A stretch of 64,000 bases of DNA, from assembly GCF_016595795.1 (NCBI RefSeq), contig NZ_JAENHN010000053.1, forward strand, positions 171,375 to 235,374, written 5' to 3'. A program made the translations under genes and the position numbers. The notes under the pieces were generated by a model. That model had not been told where the DNA came from. It ran no database searches and saw nothing but the letters and a program-made list of their open reading frames with translations. Origin of the DNA: Clostridium yunnanense (GTDB lineage Bacteria; Bacillota; Clostridia; Clostridiales; Clostridiaceae). Shown piece by piece: positions 45,499 to 55,129 of the stretch. The number at the start of each line of letters is the position of its first letter. The stretch's first letter is position 1.

Positions 45499-47523
45499 TT
45501 ATTGTGCCTGCCAAAGTGCTGGTACATTTGCTGGTTCCCAACCTACTAATGAGGTATGAGCCTGCCTGCAACTATAAGTTACTCCATTGTAGGTAACTAA
45601 AGCTCCTACTGCATATGCAGTATTAGGTGCCCATGCAGCAACTCCAGTTGATGCCTGAGTCTTTGCTGACACAGAACTACTCCATGCACTTGCTCCAGCT
45701 GAATTTACTGCTCTTACTCTATAGGAATGTGTTGAGCCTGCAGCTAAATTCTTATGAGCATAAGGACTTGTCACATTTGTTACAACAGCTCCATCGACTT
45801 CAATATCATAGCTAGTTGCATTTGATACTGTGCTCCAAGATACATTTATCTGTGAAGTACTTGCGGCTGCTGCTGCGAGGCCCGTTGGTACTCCTGGTAC
45901 TGTAACTGATGTAGCAGTTTTAGCTGATACTGATGTAGTCCATGCACTTGCCCCTACTGAATTTACTGCTCTTACTCTATAAGTATGAGTTGAACCTGTA
46001 GCTAAATTCTTGTGTGCGTAAGGACTAGTCACATTAGTAATTACAGCTCCATCAACCTCAATATCATAGCTAGTTGCATTTGATACTGAGCTCCAAGTTA
46101 CATTTATCTGTGAAGTACTTGCAGCTGTTGCAGTGAGTCCAGATGGTACTGTTGGTACTGTTGGAGTTACAGGTCCACCAATTCCAAGTTTTGTTGCTAT
46201 AGTGTTAGTAAGTGGTAGTCCACTAGCAAGATCATCAGTTGATATATCCCAAGCGATTACCCCTCCAAACCCATTATTTATAACATAATCACATCTAGCT
46301 GCTGCTGATGTAGTATCTTCATAGGTATAAGTTATACCTAAAGAAGAATTATATAGCCATGGAACCTTAGAATAACTATCTCTATATTTAACATATCCTG
46401 ATGTTTTTTCTAATTGAAGCATTTGACCATAAGAGTTTTGTCCACCTGGATTATTTGGATCATCAAGGTTACCTACAGGTGCTCCACTTGCCTTTGCAAA
46501 TAGTCCGTTAGTTCCAGTAGTTTTATCAACATTCTTCCAACCTCTTGAGTAGAAAGGTGAACCTACATTAAGCTTATCAGCAGGAACATTGTATTTGCTT
46601 ACAAAATACTTCATAATATAATCAGTATTATATTTGTTTTTTATATCTACAGGTGATGTAGGTGAAGGATCATTTGGATTTGCGTAGATTGCAGAATGAT
46701 GATTTGTTGTATTTTCAAAAGCACCATGAATATCATAAGTCATTACATTTATCCAATCTAGATATTGACTATATAAATTTGGCTCTGTTAGATCTACTTT
46801 ATCATATCCTCCTGGGGCAGCAATAGTTAGAAGTTTTCCAGATAAACCGTTATTGCTGTACGCCTGTTTGATTTCTTTCATTAAAGTTGTAAAGTTTTGC
46901 TTATCTTCTGGTCCACCTGGGCAGCCTTTATCATATTGATCTCCAGGAGCAGCTGTTCTATTTACACCTGGATACTCCCAGTCTATATCTATACCATCAA
47001 TAAAAGGATATTGTTTTAAGAAGGAGACTACACTATTTATAAATGTGGCTCTATTAGCTGCGGTGCTTGCCATTGCATGGAAGTTCTCTCCTCTTGTCCA
47101 TCCACCAATTGAAATAAGAATTTTCACATTTGGATTAAGTGATTTATAGTATTTATATTCTCCAAAATGTCCCCTTAGGTCTCCAGGATTCCAACCACCT
47201 GAATGAGGGAATGTAGCCTGATAATCAGCATACTCATCTGTACTTGCTAGTTTGTAAGTTGAATCCACTGTAAAGAAAGCGTGATTTACTACGGTTACCT
47301 TATCCCAAGGAATATTATCAACTGACATACTGTTATGAGCAGCGTTATACATTCCCCAGTTTGGAAAGTATACAACAAATCTCTTACCAGTAGCTGACTG
47401 AGCAGCCAAACTAGTATTTGTAGTAGCTGAAGCTGAGGACCTAGTTAAAGTAGGAGCAGCAATGGATAAAACTGATAATGAAACAACAATGGATAGAATC
47501 TTTTTTAAAGATATTTTTTTCAT
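45499..47523 (-). CDS. Secreted GH18 chitinase with two FN3 domains and a CBM5/12
   Basis: A 674-residue protein. A signal peptide (about 1-33) is followed by a GH18 TIM barrel with SIGGWTRG and catalytic DGIDIDWE (acid Glu183), then two FN3 repeats (about 457-625) and a C-terminal chitin-binding module of about 45 residues (AWAPNTAYAVGALVTYNG...). It hydrolyses chitin outside the cell. The C-terminal 210 residues are almost identical to those of the next chitinase. It follows that gene by 27 bp, so the two are likely one operon. AGGAG precedes the ATG. Confidence 0.95.
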   Translation of the reverse strand: MKKISLKKILSIVVSLSVLSIAAPTLTRSSASATTNTSLAAQSATGKRFVVYFPNWGMYNAAHNSMSVDNIPWDKVTVVNHAFFTVDSTYKLASTDEYADYQATFPHSGGWNPGDLRGHFGEYKYYKSLNPNVKILISIGGWTRGENFHAMASTAANRATFINSVVSFLKQYPFIDGIDIDWEYPGVNRTAAPGDQYDKGCPGGPEDKQNFTTLMKEIKQAYSNNGLSGKLLTIAAPGGYDKVDLTEPNLYSQYLDWINVMTYDIHGAFENTTNHHSAIYANPNDPSPTSPVDIKNKYNTDYIMKYFVSKYNVPADKLNVGSPFYSRGWKNVDKTTGTNGLFAKASGAPVGNLDDPNNPGGQNSYGQMLQLEKTSGYVKYRDSYSKVPWLYNSSLGITYTYEDTTSAAARCDYVINNGFGGVIAWDISTDDLASGLPLTNTIATKLGIGGPVTPTVPTVPSGLTATAASTSQINVTWSSVSNATSYDIEVDGAVITNVTSPYAHKNLATGSTHTYRVRAVNSVGASAWTTSVSAKTATSVTVPGVPTGLAAAAASTSQINVSWSTVSNATSYDIEVDGAVVTNVTSPYAHKNLAAGSTHSYRVRAVNSAGASAWSSSVSAKTQASTGVAAWAPNTAYAVGALVTYNGVTYSCRQAHTSLVGWEPANVPALWQAQ

Positions 47524-47550
47524 ATTCTAACTCCTTTCAATTATCTTTTA

Positions 47551-49302
47551 TTACTGTGCTTGCCATAGTGCTGGCACATTTGGTGGTTCCCAACCTACTA
47601 ATGATGTATGAGCCTGCCTGCAACTATAAGTTACTCCGTTATAGGTAACTAAAGCTCCTACCGCATATGAAGTGTTAGGTGCCCAAGCAGCAACCCCTGT
47701 TGAAGTTTGAGTCTTAGCAGATACAGAACTACTCCATGAACTTGCTCCAGCTGAATTTACAGCTCTTACTCTATAAGTATGAGTAGAACCAGCTGCTAAA
47801 TTTTTGTGTGCATATGGGCTTGTAACATTTGTTATTACAGCTCCATCTACTTCTATATCGTAACTTGTTGCATTTGATACTGCACTCCAAGTTACGTTTA
47901 TTTGTGATGTGCTTGCAGCTGCTGCTGAGAGTCCAGTTGGTACTGAAGGTACAGTAACTGTAGTAGATGTCTTAGCAGATACAGATGAACTCCATGCACT
48001 TGCGCCAACTGAATTTACAGCTCTTACTCTGTAAGAATGAGTTGAACCTGCTACTAAGTTCTTGTGTGCGTATGGACTTGTAACATTAGTTACTACAGCT
48101 CCATCTACTTCTATATCATAGCTTGTTGCATTTGACACAGTACTCCAAGATACGTTTATTTGTGATGTACTTGCAGCTGTTGCTGTGAGTCCGCTTGGTA
48201 CTGCAGGTACTGTTTGATTGTTATTTCCTAAGCTATCAAGGTAAGGACGATAACTGTTTGTAAATTCATTTCCAGTATATGCATCCCAGTTAATAGACCA
48301 AGCCATTAATCCTCTGAAGTTCGTATATCCTTGAGCATTTGCAAGCTTATAGCTTCCACCATAAGATTGTCCTTTTATTAAATAATTAAGAGCTTTCTTC
48401 ATTTCTGTAGGATTTATATATCCACCACTTGGTGCTGCAGCTTGATTAGAAGGTAATCCAATCATTACTTGATCTTGTCTTAATGCAGGGAATACATTGT
48501 TTGCATTACCTCCAGCTGGGAAGCCCTTTAACAACATTTCTGCTAAAGCTACTTCAAAATCAGCAGTTCCTTGAGTGTATACTTTTCCATCTAATCCATA
48601 ACATGAACCTGAATTATAATGTTGTACATGTAAATAAGTTAAGATATCTCTCACTCCATTTATAAGAGGTAGATATGCTCCCCATATACCTCCATAAGTG
48701 CCAAAGCCACCTTGAACATATGCAGTCTCTGGTGCCATACTTACTATGAAGCTTGATCCATAATGGTTATATATTTCTTTTATTGCAGCTATTAGGTTTA
48801 CGATTTGAGGTGTAGTAGGATTCTTTAAATCGCTATCTCCACCATTTAATGACATACCAGTTTCAAGGTCTATGTCTATGCCATTGAACCCATACTTATC
48901 AATTATAGATATCATTGAGTTTACAAACCTAGTTTTTGCAGCGGCATCTGGTAAAAGTACCACTCCATTTTGTCCACCTATTGATATTACGACTTTTTTC
49001 CCTATACTGTTTAGGTATGCTACGTCTGACTTGAAACTTGCGTCAGTTCCAGTTACTGGTGCAAATTGCATTGTACTTCTGTCGCCTCCTGATTCTGCGA
49101 AAGCAACGTTGACAACATCCCATTTACTTGATATATTTCTTAAGTTTATTATGCCTGTCCCATTGTCGAAATTATGCCAATATCCAACAAGAAGTCGGCT
49201 GTTAAGAGCTGGTGCAGCAATGGCACTAAAAGATGGTAACACAAAAAAAGTAAATACCATCGCCACAAGAAGTGATGAAATTAGTTTAAGCTTTCTTTTC
49301 AT
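47551..49302 (-). CDS. Secreted GH18 chitinase (ChiD-like) with two FN3 domains and a CBM5/12
   Basis: A 583-residue protein: signal peptide (about 1-30), a compact GH18 barrel with VVISIGGQNG and NGIDIDLE (catalytic Glu147), two FN3 repeats and the chitin-binding module. The first Asp of DxxDxDxE is Asn, but the last two Asp and the Glu are kept, so activity is likely. The catalytic domain is of a different GH18 subgroup from its neighbour, while the tails are nearly the same. It is the first gene of the pair. AAAGGAG lies just before the ATG. Confidence 0.94.
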   Translation of the reverse strand: MKRKLKLISSLLVAMVFTFFVLPSFSAIAAPALNSRLLVGYWHNFDNGTGIINLRNISSKWDVVNVAFAESGGDRSTMQFAPVTGTDASFKSDVAYLNSIGKKVVISIGGQNGVVLLPDAAAKTRFVNSMISIIDKYGFNGIDIDLETGMSLNGGDSDLKNPTTPQIVNLIAAIKEIYNHYGSSFIVSMAPETAYVQGGFGTYGGIWGAYLPLINGVRDILTYLHVQHYNSGSCYGLDGKVYTQGTADFEVALAEMLLKGFPAGGNANNVFPALRQDQVMIGLPSNQAAAPSGGYINPTEMKKALNYLIKGQSYGGSYKLANAQGYTNFRGLMAWSINWDAYTGNEFTNSYRPYLDSLGNNNQTVPAVPSGLTATAASTSQINVSWSTVSNATSYDIEVDGAVVTNVTSPYAHKNLVAGSTHSYRVRAVNSVGASAWSSSVSAKTSTTVTVPSVPTGLSAAAASTSQINVTWSAVSNATSYDIEVDGAVITNVTSPYAHKNLAAGSTHTYRVRAVNSAGASSWSSSVSAKTQTSTGVAAWAPNTSYAVGALVTYNGVTYSCRQAHTSLVGWEPPNVPALWQAQ

Positions 49303-49528
49303 AAAAAACTCCTTTCAAACATTTAATTTATATTATTTTATTGGAAACTTTTTTAATGGAGAATGAATTTAAAACAATAGATTAGTTTAAGATTGTTCTG
49401 CTTTTTGCCCAGAAAATTTAAGAAGATGGTTGAATTATAAAGTTATCAGATTATAATTAGCCTACGATAAAGAAATTTTATTTATCATTAGTCACTACAT
49501 AGATTTGAGTTCTATATCTGTAGTTATG

Positions 49529-49567
49529 GATGTACCATTTCGTAATAAAATTTATTATTTTTAAATA
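49529..49567 (-). repeat. Palindromic repeat family 1, half copy
   Basis: 39 bp matching the complement of the right end of copy E (GATGTACC, TTTCGTAATAAAA, TTATTATTTTTAAAT). The rest of the element is absent or unrecognisable. Confidence 0.65.
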
Positions 49568-50034
49568 AGGTTAAACTGAATTTTTATAATAAGAACTATT
49601 TTGTTAAGAAGGTTTAGATTTGGTCAATTAATTAAAATCATATGCAAACATATATAGATGTATATACCAGTTTGTTGCTATTAGATAGCAACAATATTAT
49701 TAAACACGTTATAACTTTATGGATATTAATGTAGAGTATATTTTGCTTAAGAATAAGTTTTTAGAAATGTATTACCACTTATGAATTTAGAATCTATTAG
49801 AATATTTATTACTTTAAATATAGAAATTATTATTTATAGAATTTTCTGCTAATTTTTATATCCTTATTATATAATCATAACATCAATTTGTAAACACTAT
49901 TTTTAAGTTTTTAGTTACTTATATTATATTTTTTTTATTATCAATTACATTTGTTTTAATATAAAGTTATAATATTCTACTAAAATCAGCTAAATAATAT
50001 AAAAGTAGACACATAGAAATATATATTAACTAAA

Positions 50035-50075
50035 ATAATCTTCATACTCTCTTAATTTATAGAGATATGAAGATT
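50035..50075 (-). terminator. Terminator-like hairpin
   Basis: ATAATCTTCATACTCTC and AGAGATATGAAGATTA pair imperfectly about 35 bp after the metallo-beta-lactamase-fold gene. Confidence 0.5.
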
Positions 50076-50110
50076 ACTTTTCACTTACGACAACTTATAC
50101 TAAAATAGTC

Positions 50111-50833
50111 TTATTTACTTACTATTTGTTCAATAGATTCTTTAATTCTTTCAGTACAAATCCCTCCATGGTAGCATATAATCTTTTCTATATCATACTG
50201 TAAAAACTTTTCTATTGATTTTCTTGCCTCTTCAATATCTAAAGTATATTGTGGATTTGCAATGCATAACTTACCACTTTCGGCTACCATTGCATCTCCG
50301 GTAACTAAAGTTTTACTTTCTTTTAAATACACTGAAATATGGCCAGGCATGTGTCCAGGAGTTTCTATAATCTCTATTCCACCACAGCAATCAAAAGTAT
50401 CCTTATCTTTTACACATATATCTACCTCAACTGGTTTAACAGCCTGAAGCATCTCATGGAACTTCAACGCCTCTTCCTTTTTATCATCTGGAATATCTTT
50501 AAAAATTCTTTCAGCTTGCTGAAGCCTCAAAGACTTTTCTCTACCACTAATATATTTTTCTTCATTAAAAGATGAGATTACCTTTACATTAGGGTAACTT
50601 TTCTTAAATTCTCCCAAAGCCCCTATATGGTCATGGTCGTGATGGGTTATTATTATCTTTGTTAATTTCGATAAATCAACTTTTACTTCCATAGCAGCTT
50701 TCTTTATTAGTTCAAATGATCCTATATATCCGCAGTCTATCAAGACCATCTCGCTATCATCATTTAATATTACTGGAAAAATTAGATTATCAATACTTCC
50801 AAAGCTAACTTGTAACGGAATTACTCTATTCAT
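50111..50833 (-). CDS. MBL fold metallo-hydrolase
   Basis: A 240-residue protein with the metal-binding motif THHDHDHIGA, later ligands in TPGHMPGHIS and TGDAM, and the final His in CYHGG. The fold is shared by glyoxalase II, lactonases and other hydrolases. The substrate cannot be named. A single gene; GGAAGG precedes the ATG. Confidence 0.92.
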   Translation of the reverse strand: MNRVIPLQVSFGSIDNLIFPVILNDDSEMVLIDCGYIGSFELIKKAAMEVKVDLSKLTKIIITHHDHDHIGALGEFKKSYPNVKVISSFNEEKYISGREKSLRLQQAERIFKDIPDDKKEEALKFHEMLQAVKPVEVDICVKDKDTFDCCGGIEIIETPGHMPGHISVYLKESKTLVTGDAMVAESGKLCIANPQYTLDIEEARKSIEKFLQYDIEKIICYHGGICTERIKESIEQIVSK

Positions 50834-50920
50834 AATTTACCTTCCTTTCTAATTCTAAGTCCAAATATCTTATATTAAAATCTATTTTATATTTCCTCCT
50901 TATAAGTTGTAAAGCTTATG

Positions 50921-51001
50921 CATGTACCTCTTCATAATAAAAGTTATACTTTCGAATTCTCCTCTAAGAACCCAAGAAAGTTTTAAAAATAGTTTTTTGA
51001 T
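50921..51001 (-). repeat. Palindromic repeat family 1, degenerate copy D
   Basis: Contains ATGTACCTCTTCATAATAAA, CGAATTCTCCTCTAAGAACC and AAGTTTTAAAAATAG, matching copy A in order with many changes. A further fragment, CAGAACCCAGAGG, follows near 51019. Confidence 0.55.
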
Positions 51002-51204
51002 TATTTAGCTTTATAACAGAACCCAGAGGTTTTTTTAAGCTATATCTAGGTTTAACGTTGTACATAATTATATTAACTATTAATCGATTCTACAAGGCTG
51101 TATTTTTATTTGACTTAATCAATTAATCAGATAGAATTAAGTATAATACTAAGTATATATTTGTTTAATCTTTAGATGATTTTTTTGAAAGGATTGGGCG
51201 ATCC

Positions 51205-52134
51205 ATGAATAAAGATACTGAAAAGTCTTTTTTTATTGATACAAAAGATGAGAAAAAAATTTTTGTACGTTGTTGGGATGATGTTTCCACTCCAAAAGGG
51301 ATAGTTCAAATCTTTCATGGAATGGCAGAACATTCAGCAAGATACGCTGCTTTTGCAAGATATCTTAACTCAAAGAATTTCATTGTTTATGCAAATGATT
51401 ATAGAGGTCATGGGAGAACAGATATAAACAACCTAGGCTACATAGGTAGAGATGGTTTTAACAAGATAGTTGAAGATGAACATATGCTAACTAATATAAT
51501 TAAAGAGAAACATGTGAATATACCGGTTTTTATATTTGCTCACAGCTTTGGTTCCTTCATAGGTCAGGAATACATCATCAAGCATGGAAATGAGATTTCT
51601 GGTATAATGCTTTCTGGTTCAGCTCTAAGAAAAGGATTAGCTGTTCACGGAGGAATTGTACTTTCCTTCATTGAAAAATCTTTATTTGGTGACCTTAAAA
51701 AAAGTTCATTATTAGATTTTTTAAGTTTTTATAACTATAATAAAAAAATTAAAAAGTCCAAGTCTAAGTTTGACTGGCTTACTAAGGATAGTATAGAAAT
51801 ACAGAAATACGAGATTGATCCTCTATGTGGAAATATAGCAACTTCTGGTTTTTATTATTATTTCCTAAAAGGTCTTACAAAACTATATGATACTAACAGA
51901 TTAGAACTTATACCTAAACAACTACCTGTTTTTATAATTTCTGGTGAAGATGATCCAGTAGGAAATTATGGTGTTTGGGTTAAAAACCTATACACTATAT
52001 ATAAAGATGTAAACCTAAATAATGTGAATATAAAGCTATATACTGGCAATAGACACGAGTTGATTAACGAACTCAATAGCAATGTAGTATTTAATGATAT
52101 AGTTTATTGGTTAAACCATATTCTTTTAGACTAA
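51205..52134 (+). CDS. Alpha/beta hydrolase, monoacylglycerol lipase or lysophospholipase-like
   Basis: A 309-residue cytoplasmic hydrolase: HGMAEHSARYAAFA (oxyanion region), DYRGHGRTD, the nucleophile elbow AHSFGS, a late Asp in SGEDDPVG and the catalytic His in GNRHELINE. These fit the serine aminopeptidase S33/monoacylglycerol lipase group. It probably cleaves lysophospholipids or monoacylglycerols. Transcription may continue through repeat copy E into the next gene. Confidence 0.9.
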   Translation: MNKDTEKSFFIDTKDEKKIFVRCWDDVSTPKGIVQIFHGMAEHSARYAAFARYLNSKNFIVYANDYRGHGRTDINNLGYIGRDGFNKIVEDEHMLTNIIKEKHVNIPVFIFAHSFGSFIGQEYIIKHGNEISGIMLSGSALRKGLAVHGGIVLSFIEKSLFGDLKKSSLLDFLSFYNYNKKIKKSKSKFDWLTKDSIEIQKYEIDPLCGNIATSGFYYYFLKGLTKLYDTNRLELIPKQLPVFIISGEDDPVGNYGVWVKNLYTIYKDVNLNNVNIKLYTGNRHELINELNSNVVFNDIVYWLNHILLD

Positions 52135-52138
52135 TACT

Positions 52139-52237
52139 AAAGATGTACCACTTCGAACCGAAGCCTATTTTTAAAACTCTCACGGCTTCTGGTGAGAGAA
52201 TTTAAAAATAATAAGTTTTATTACGAAGTGATCCATC
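52139..52237 (+). repeat. Palindromic repeat family 1, copy E (best conserved)
   Basis: 99 bp, from AAAGATGTACCACTTCGAAC to GAAGTGATCCATC. The halves are complementary: CTCTCAC and GTGAGAG flank the loop GGCTTCTG, and TATTTTTAAA matches TTTAAAAATA. The whole can fold as one long hairpin. It lies between two plus-strand genes. Confidence 0.88.
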
Positions 52238-52272
52238 CATAAATAAATTATTTGAATCAAGGAGATTTATAG

Positions 52273-53919
52273 ATGAAAAAACAACTTAATTCCAAACATC
52301 GTATAGCAATAATAGTTTTCTTTGCCATAGTTGCTCTAGTACTGCATTTTGTATTTTTAATGCCATTATCCTTGAAATTTTTCTCTACCACTTTATTCAT
52401 TTCTGTTTTAGTAATAATTTTTTCCATATTATTTTCAGGTTTTTCAGAGAAAAAGTTTGTTTTACTGCTAATACCACTTACAATAATACTATTTATCGGT
52501 TATTGTGTATCCACAAGTGGTTTGTTTAGATCTAAGTCTTATAAAAGCTTAATTGGAACTATAAAAGAGCAGGAATTTTCTAAAGATATATCTCCAATTG
52601 ATATAACCCAACTACCTGTTGTAGATAAAGCTTATGCACAGAAATTAGCTGAAAAGAAGCTAGGAGAAGCAGGAGCAATAGGTAGCCAAGTTGTAACCGG
52701 TGAACCAGTAAAACAAATAGTTAAAGATAAACTTTGTTGGATTGTACCTTTACTTCATTCTGGTTTTTTCAGCTGGATGAGTAACAACGAAGGAACTCCT
52801 GGATATATAGTTGTAAGTGCTACAAATGCTGATGATGTAACTTTTGTAAAGGAAGTAAACAATAAGCCTATTTCTTTAAAATATCAGCCAAATGCATATT
52901 TAGGTGATGATCTTAAGAGGCATGCTTACTATAAAGGCAATGAATTCACTGGTCTAACAGATTTTTCATTTGAAATCGATGATAACGGAACTCCTTATTG
53001 GGTTATTACTAGATATAAAAATACTATTGGTTTTTCCGGAGAAAATGCTATAGGTACTTGTATAGTAAACGCTCAGACTGGACAAGTTGATAACTACAAT
53101 ATTGATAATACTCCAAAGTGGGTTGATAGAATACAACCTGAAGAAATAATTAAAGATCAATTAAATCTATACGGTGAATATATAAAAGGCTATCAATGGT
53201 TTACTAAGAACAATAAGCTAAAGACCACTGATGATGGAGAAATAATATACGACAAAGGTAATTGCTATTTCTACACAGGACTTACTTCTGTAGGTAAAGA
53301 CAGCGCAACTATAGGCTTTACTTTGACAAATATGAAAACTCATGAGACAACTTTGTATAAAACTTCAGGTGCCACTGAATCTGCAAGTATAAAATCAGCA
53401 GAAGGAAAAGTTCAAAATATGGGCTATACTGCAACTTCTCCAATACTAATAAATATAGAAAATGTTCCTACTTATTTTACAACACTTAAGGATAAAGATG
53501 GCATAGTTAGAATGTATGGGATGATCAGTGTGCAGGATTATAACCTTGTTGGAGTTGGTGAGACTACTAAACAAGCATTATCAGATTATACAAAAGCACT
53601 TTCTGGAAAAGGTAGTTCTTCATCATTAAATTCTTCTGGAAAAGTAAATCATGAACAAGGTACTGTTTTAAGAATCGGTCAGGAAAATATAGATAAAACA
53701 ACCTTCTACCATATAATTGTTAAAGAAAAACCTGATGTTGTCTTTGTTGTAAGTGCAGACGCCTCTAGTGAACTAGCACTTACACAACCTGGTGATAAGA
53801 TAGATATACAATATATCGATTCAGATAACAGTGTTATTAATGCAACTGCCTTCGATAATTTAGAATTTGCTCAAAAGAAGTCAGCAACTGAACAAAAAAT
53901 TGAAGGTGAGAAGAAATAA
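52273..53919 (+). CDS. Membrane-anchored protein of unknown function
   Basis: A 548-residue protein with three hydrophobic segments in the first 80 residues and then a large extracytoplasmic region of about 450 residues. That region is beta-looking, with paired motifs such as GTPGYIVVSATNADDV and GTPYWVITRYKNT. Near the end a Gly/Ser linker (GKGSSSSLNSSG) joins a small domain of about 90 residues. I do not recognise a family. AAGGAGA lies 8 nt before the ATG. A terminator follows. Enzymatic motifs are not visible; a cell-surface role is an inference. Confidence 0.78.
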   Translation: MKKQLNSKHRIAIIVFFAIVALVLHFVFLMPLSLKFFSTTLFISVLVIIFSILFSGFSEKKFVLLLIPLTIILFIGYCVSTSGLFRSKSYKSLIGTIKEQEFSKDISPIDITQLPVVDKAYAQKLAEKKLGEAGAIGSQVVTGEPVKQIVKDKLCWIVPLLHSGFFSWMSNNEGTPGYIVVSATNADDVTFVKEVNNKPISLKYQPNAYLGDDLKRHAYYKGNEFTGLTDFSFEIDDNGTPYWVITRYKNTIGFSGENAIGTCIVNAQTGQVDNYNIDNTPKWVDRIQPEEIIKDQLNLYGEYIKGYQWFTKNNKLKTTDDGEIIYDKGNCYFYTGLTSVGKDSATIGFTLTNMKTHETTLYKTSGATESASIKSAEGKVQNMGYTATSPILINIENVPTYFTTLKDKDGIVRMYGMISVQDYNLVGVGETTKQALSDYTKALSGKGSSSSLNSSGKVNHEQGTVLRIGQENIDKTTFYHIIVKEKPDVVFVVSADASSELALTQPGDKIDIQYIDSDNSVINATAFDNLEFAQKKSATEQKIEGEKK

Positions 53920-53957
53920 TATAGTAGATATTACTATTAGCCATACCAAAGCCTTAA

Positions 53958-53994
53958 AGAGTTATAGGTAGCCACCCCTATAACTCTATTTTTT
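53958..53994 (+). terminator. Rho-independent terminator
   Basis: AGAGTTATAGG (53958-53968) and CCTATAACTCT (53977-53987) followed by ATTTTTTC. The right arm overlaps the stop codon of the converging DUF421 gene. Confidence 0.88.
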
Positions 53995-54657
53995 CAACAC
54001 AATTAGCTTCCATTTAGAATCAAGTTCTGCTATACCTACTTCGTTTTTGTAATCATAAATCCCTTGTTTATTCAGTTCCTCAATAAGCCATTCTTTTGTC
54101 TTTTTTATATGATTAACATTAGTATAAAGTATATCCCCATCAATTATTAAAGGTATTGTTATTCCTTGAGTATTATCTGTTATATTTAAGTCTTTTAATG
54201 TAACTGGCTTATTTTCAGCTTTAGGAAATGCTGAAATATTACCCTGAGGCTCCATTATTATCGTATCTAGATCAGACATCTTATCATATCCTTGCTGTCT
54301 AAGTAAGCCCTCAAGTTGATTAAAACTTAGACCTAATGTATTTAAAGCTTTCATATCAAGTTTTCCTTTATCCATAATTATACTTGGGGCATGCTCCATT
54401 ATATGATTAAATTTATTTTTCAAAGCCAGCCTAGTACTTAAAGCCATTAAGGCAACCAATAGTCCTGTGCCATATACAGATTTAACCATAACCTTATCTA
54501 CTAAAGGTTCTGCTGCTACATTAGCTAAAATCATGATTCCTGCAATTTCATAAGCTGTCATTTGAGCCATGGCTTTTTTTGAAAGGGATCTTGTGCAGAG
54601 GTATGTAAAGTAGAAAACTACCACTACCCTTATGCTAAAAGATATGACATCAATCAT
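53986..54657 (-). CDS. DUF421 (YetF/YrbG-like) membrane protein
   Basis: A 223-residue protein with three N-terminal membrane helices and a cytoplasmic DUF421 domain (APSIIMDKGKLDMKALNTLG, LDTIIMEPQGNISAFPK). A family found in spore formers; some members have been connected to spore germination or envelope maintenance, but function is unsettled. It is preceded by a DUF4363 gene 34 bp upstream, a pairing often seen in clostridia. The stop codon lies in the next gene's terminator. Confidence 0.88.
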   Translation of the reverse strand: MIDVISFSIRVVVVFYFTYLCTRSLSKKAMAQMTAYEIAGIMILANVAAEPLVDKVMVKSVYGTGLLVALMALSTRLALKNKFNHIMEHAPSIIMDKGKLDMKALNTLGLSFNQLEGLLRQQGYDKMSDLDTIIMEPQGNISAFPKAENKPVTLKDLNITDNTQGITIPLIIDGDILYTNVNHIKKTKEWLIEELNKQGIYDYKNEVGIAELDSKWKLIVLKK

Positions 54658-54691
54658 TTCACCCCTCCTAAATGGTTATTTTCTCATGAAA

Positions 54692-55063
54692 TTAAGGCCC
54701 AGAAAAAGCTTTCATCACAAAATCTGTGTAGTATCTTAATCCTCCGACATACTCTCCAGCCAATTCTTGCTTGTTTTTTATTGCATCATCTAACTGGCCT
54801 ATCATTGAGTCAAATGTGACAAATGCCTCTGTAGCATTATTAATTTGTATTATAGTTCTATTTCCTTCATATATTTTTTTCAACTCATCAATAGAAACTC
54901 TCGCTTCATCCCATCTACTTTCCATTACATTCTTCTCAATTATGTCTAATTGTTCTTTAAATCTATCCCTAGGTAATAATATATAGAAGAAACACCACAT
55001 AAATACAAAAGAAATAATCCATGTCAAAGCAATAAATAATCTAATATCATGTTTGTTTTTCAT
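54692..55063 (-). CDS. DUF4363 family protein
   Basis: A 123-residue protein with one N-terminal membrane helix (LFIALTWIISFVFMWCFFYI) and a helical extracytoplasmic domain of about 85 residues. This matches DUF4363, which accompanies DUF421 genes. It likely forms a complex with that protein. AGGAGAC precedes the ATG. Function unknown. Confidence 0.82.
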   Translation of the reverse strand: MKNKHDIRLFIALTWIISFVFMWCFFYILLPRDRFKEQLDIIEKNVMESRWDEARVSIDELKKIYEGNRTIIQINNATEAFVTFDSMIGQLDDAIKNKQELAGEYVGGLRYYTDFVMKAFSGP

Positions 55064-55129
55064 ATTGTCTCCTGTATCAACTAAATATTTATATATTTAT
55101 CTTTTGATAAAACTCACTTTATATACAGT

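Larger units (their letters stand above)
49303..50110. other. Long gene-free region upstream of the chitinase operon
   Basis: About 800 bp without a credible gene. It contains a half copy of repeat family 1 (49529-49567), a 10-bp hairpin TTGTTGCTAT/ATAGCAACAA (49672-49694) and a terminator-like hairpin near 50035-50075 for the next gene. The chitinase promoter should be here but I cannot place it with confidence. Confidence 0.5.

Noticed and set aside
45499..48230. CRISPR-like repeats
   Set aside because: The periodic repeats encode FN3 domains in frame and are not short direct repeats with unique spacers.
47551..49302. Loss of activity in the second chitinase because DxxDxDxE begins with Asn
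   Set aside because: The residues essential for catalysis, the last two Asp and the Glu, are present.
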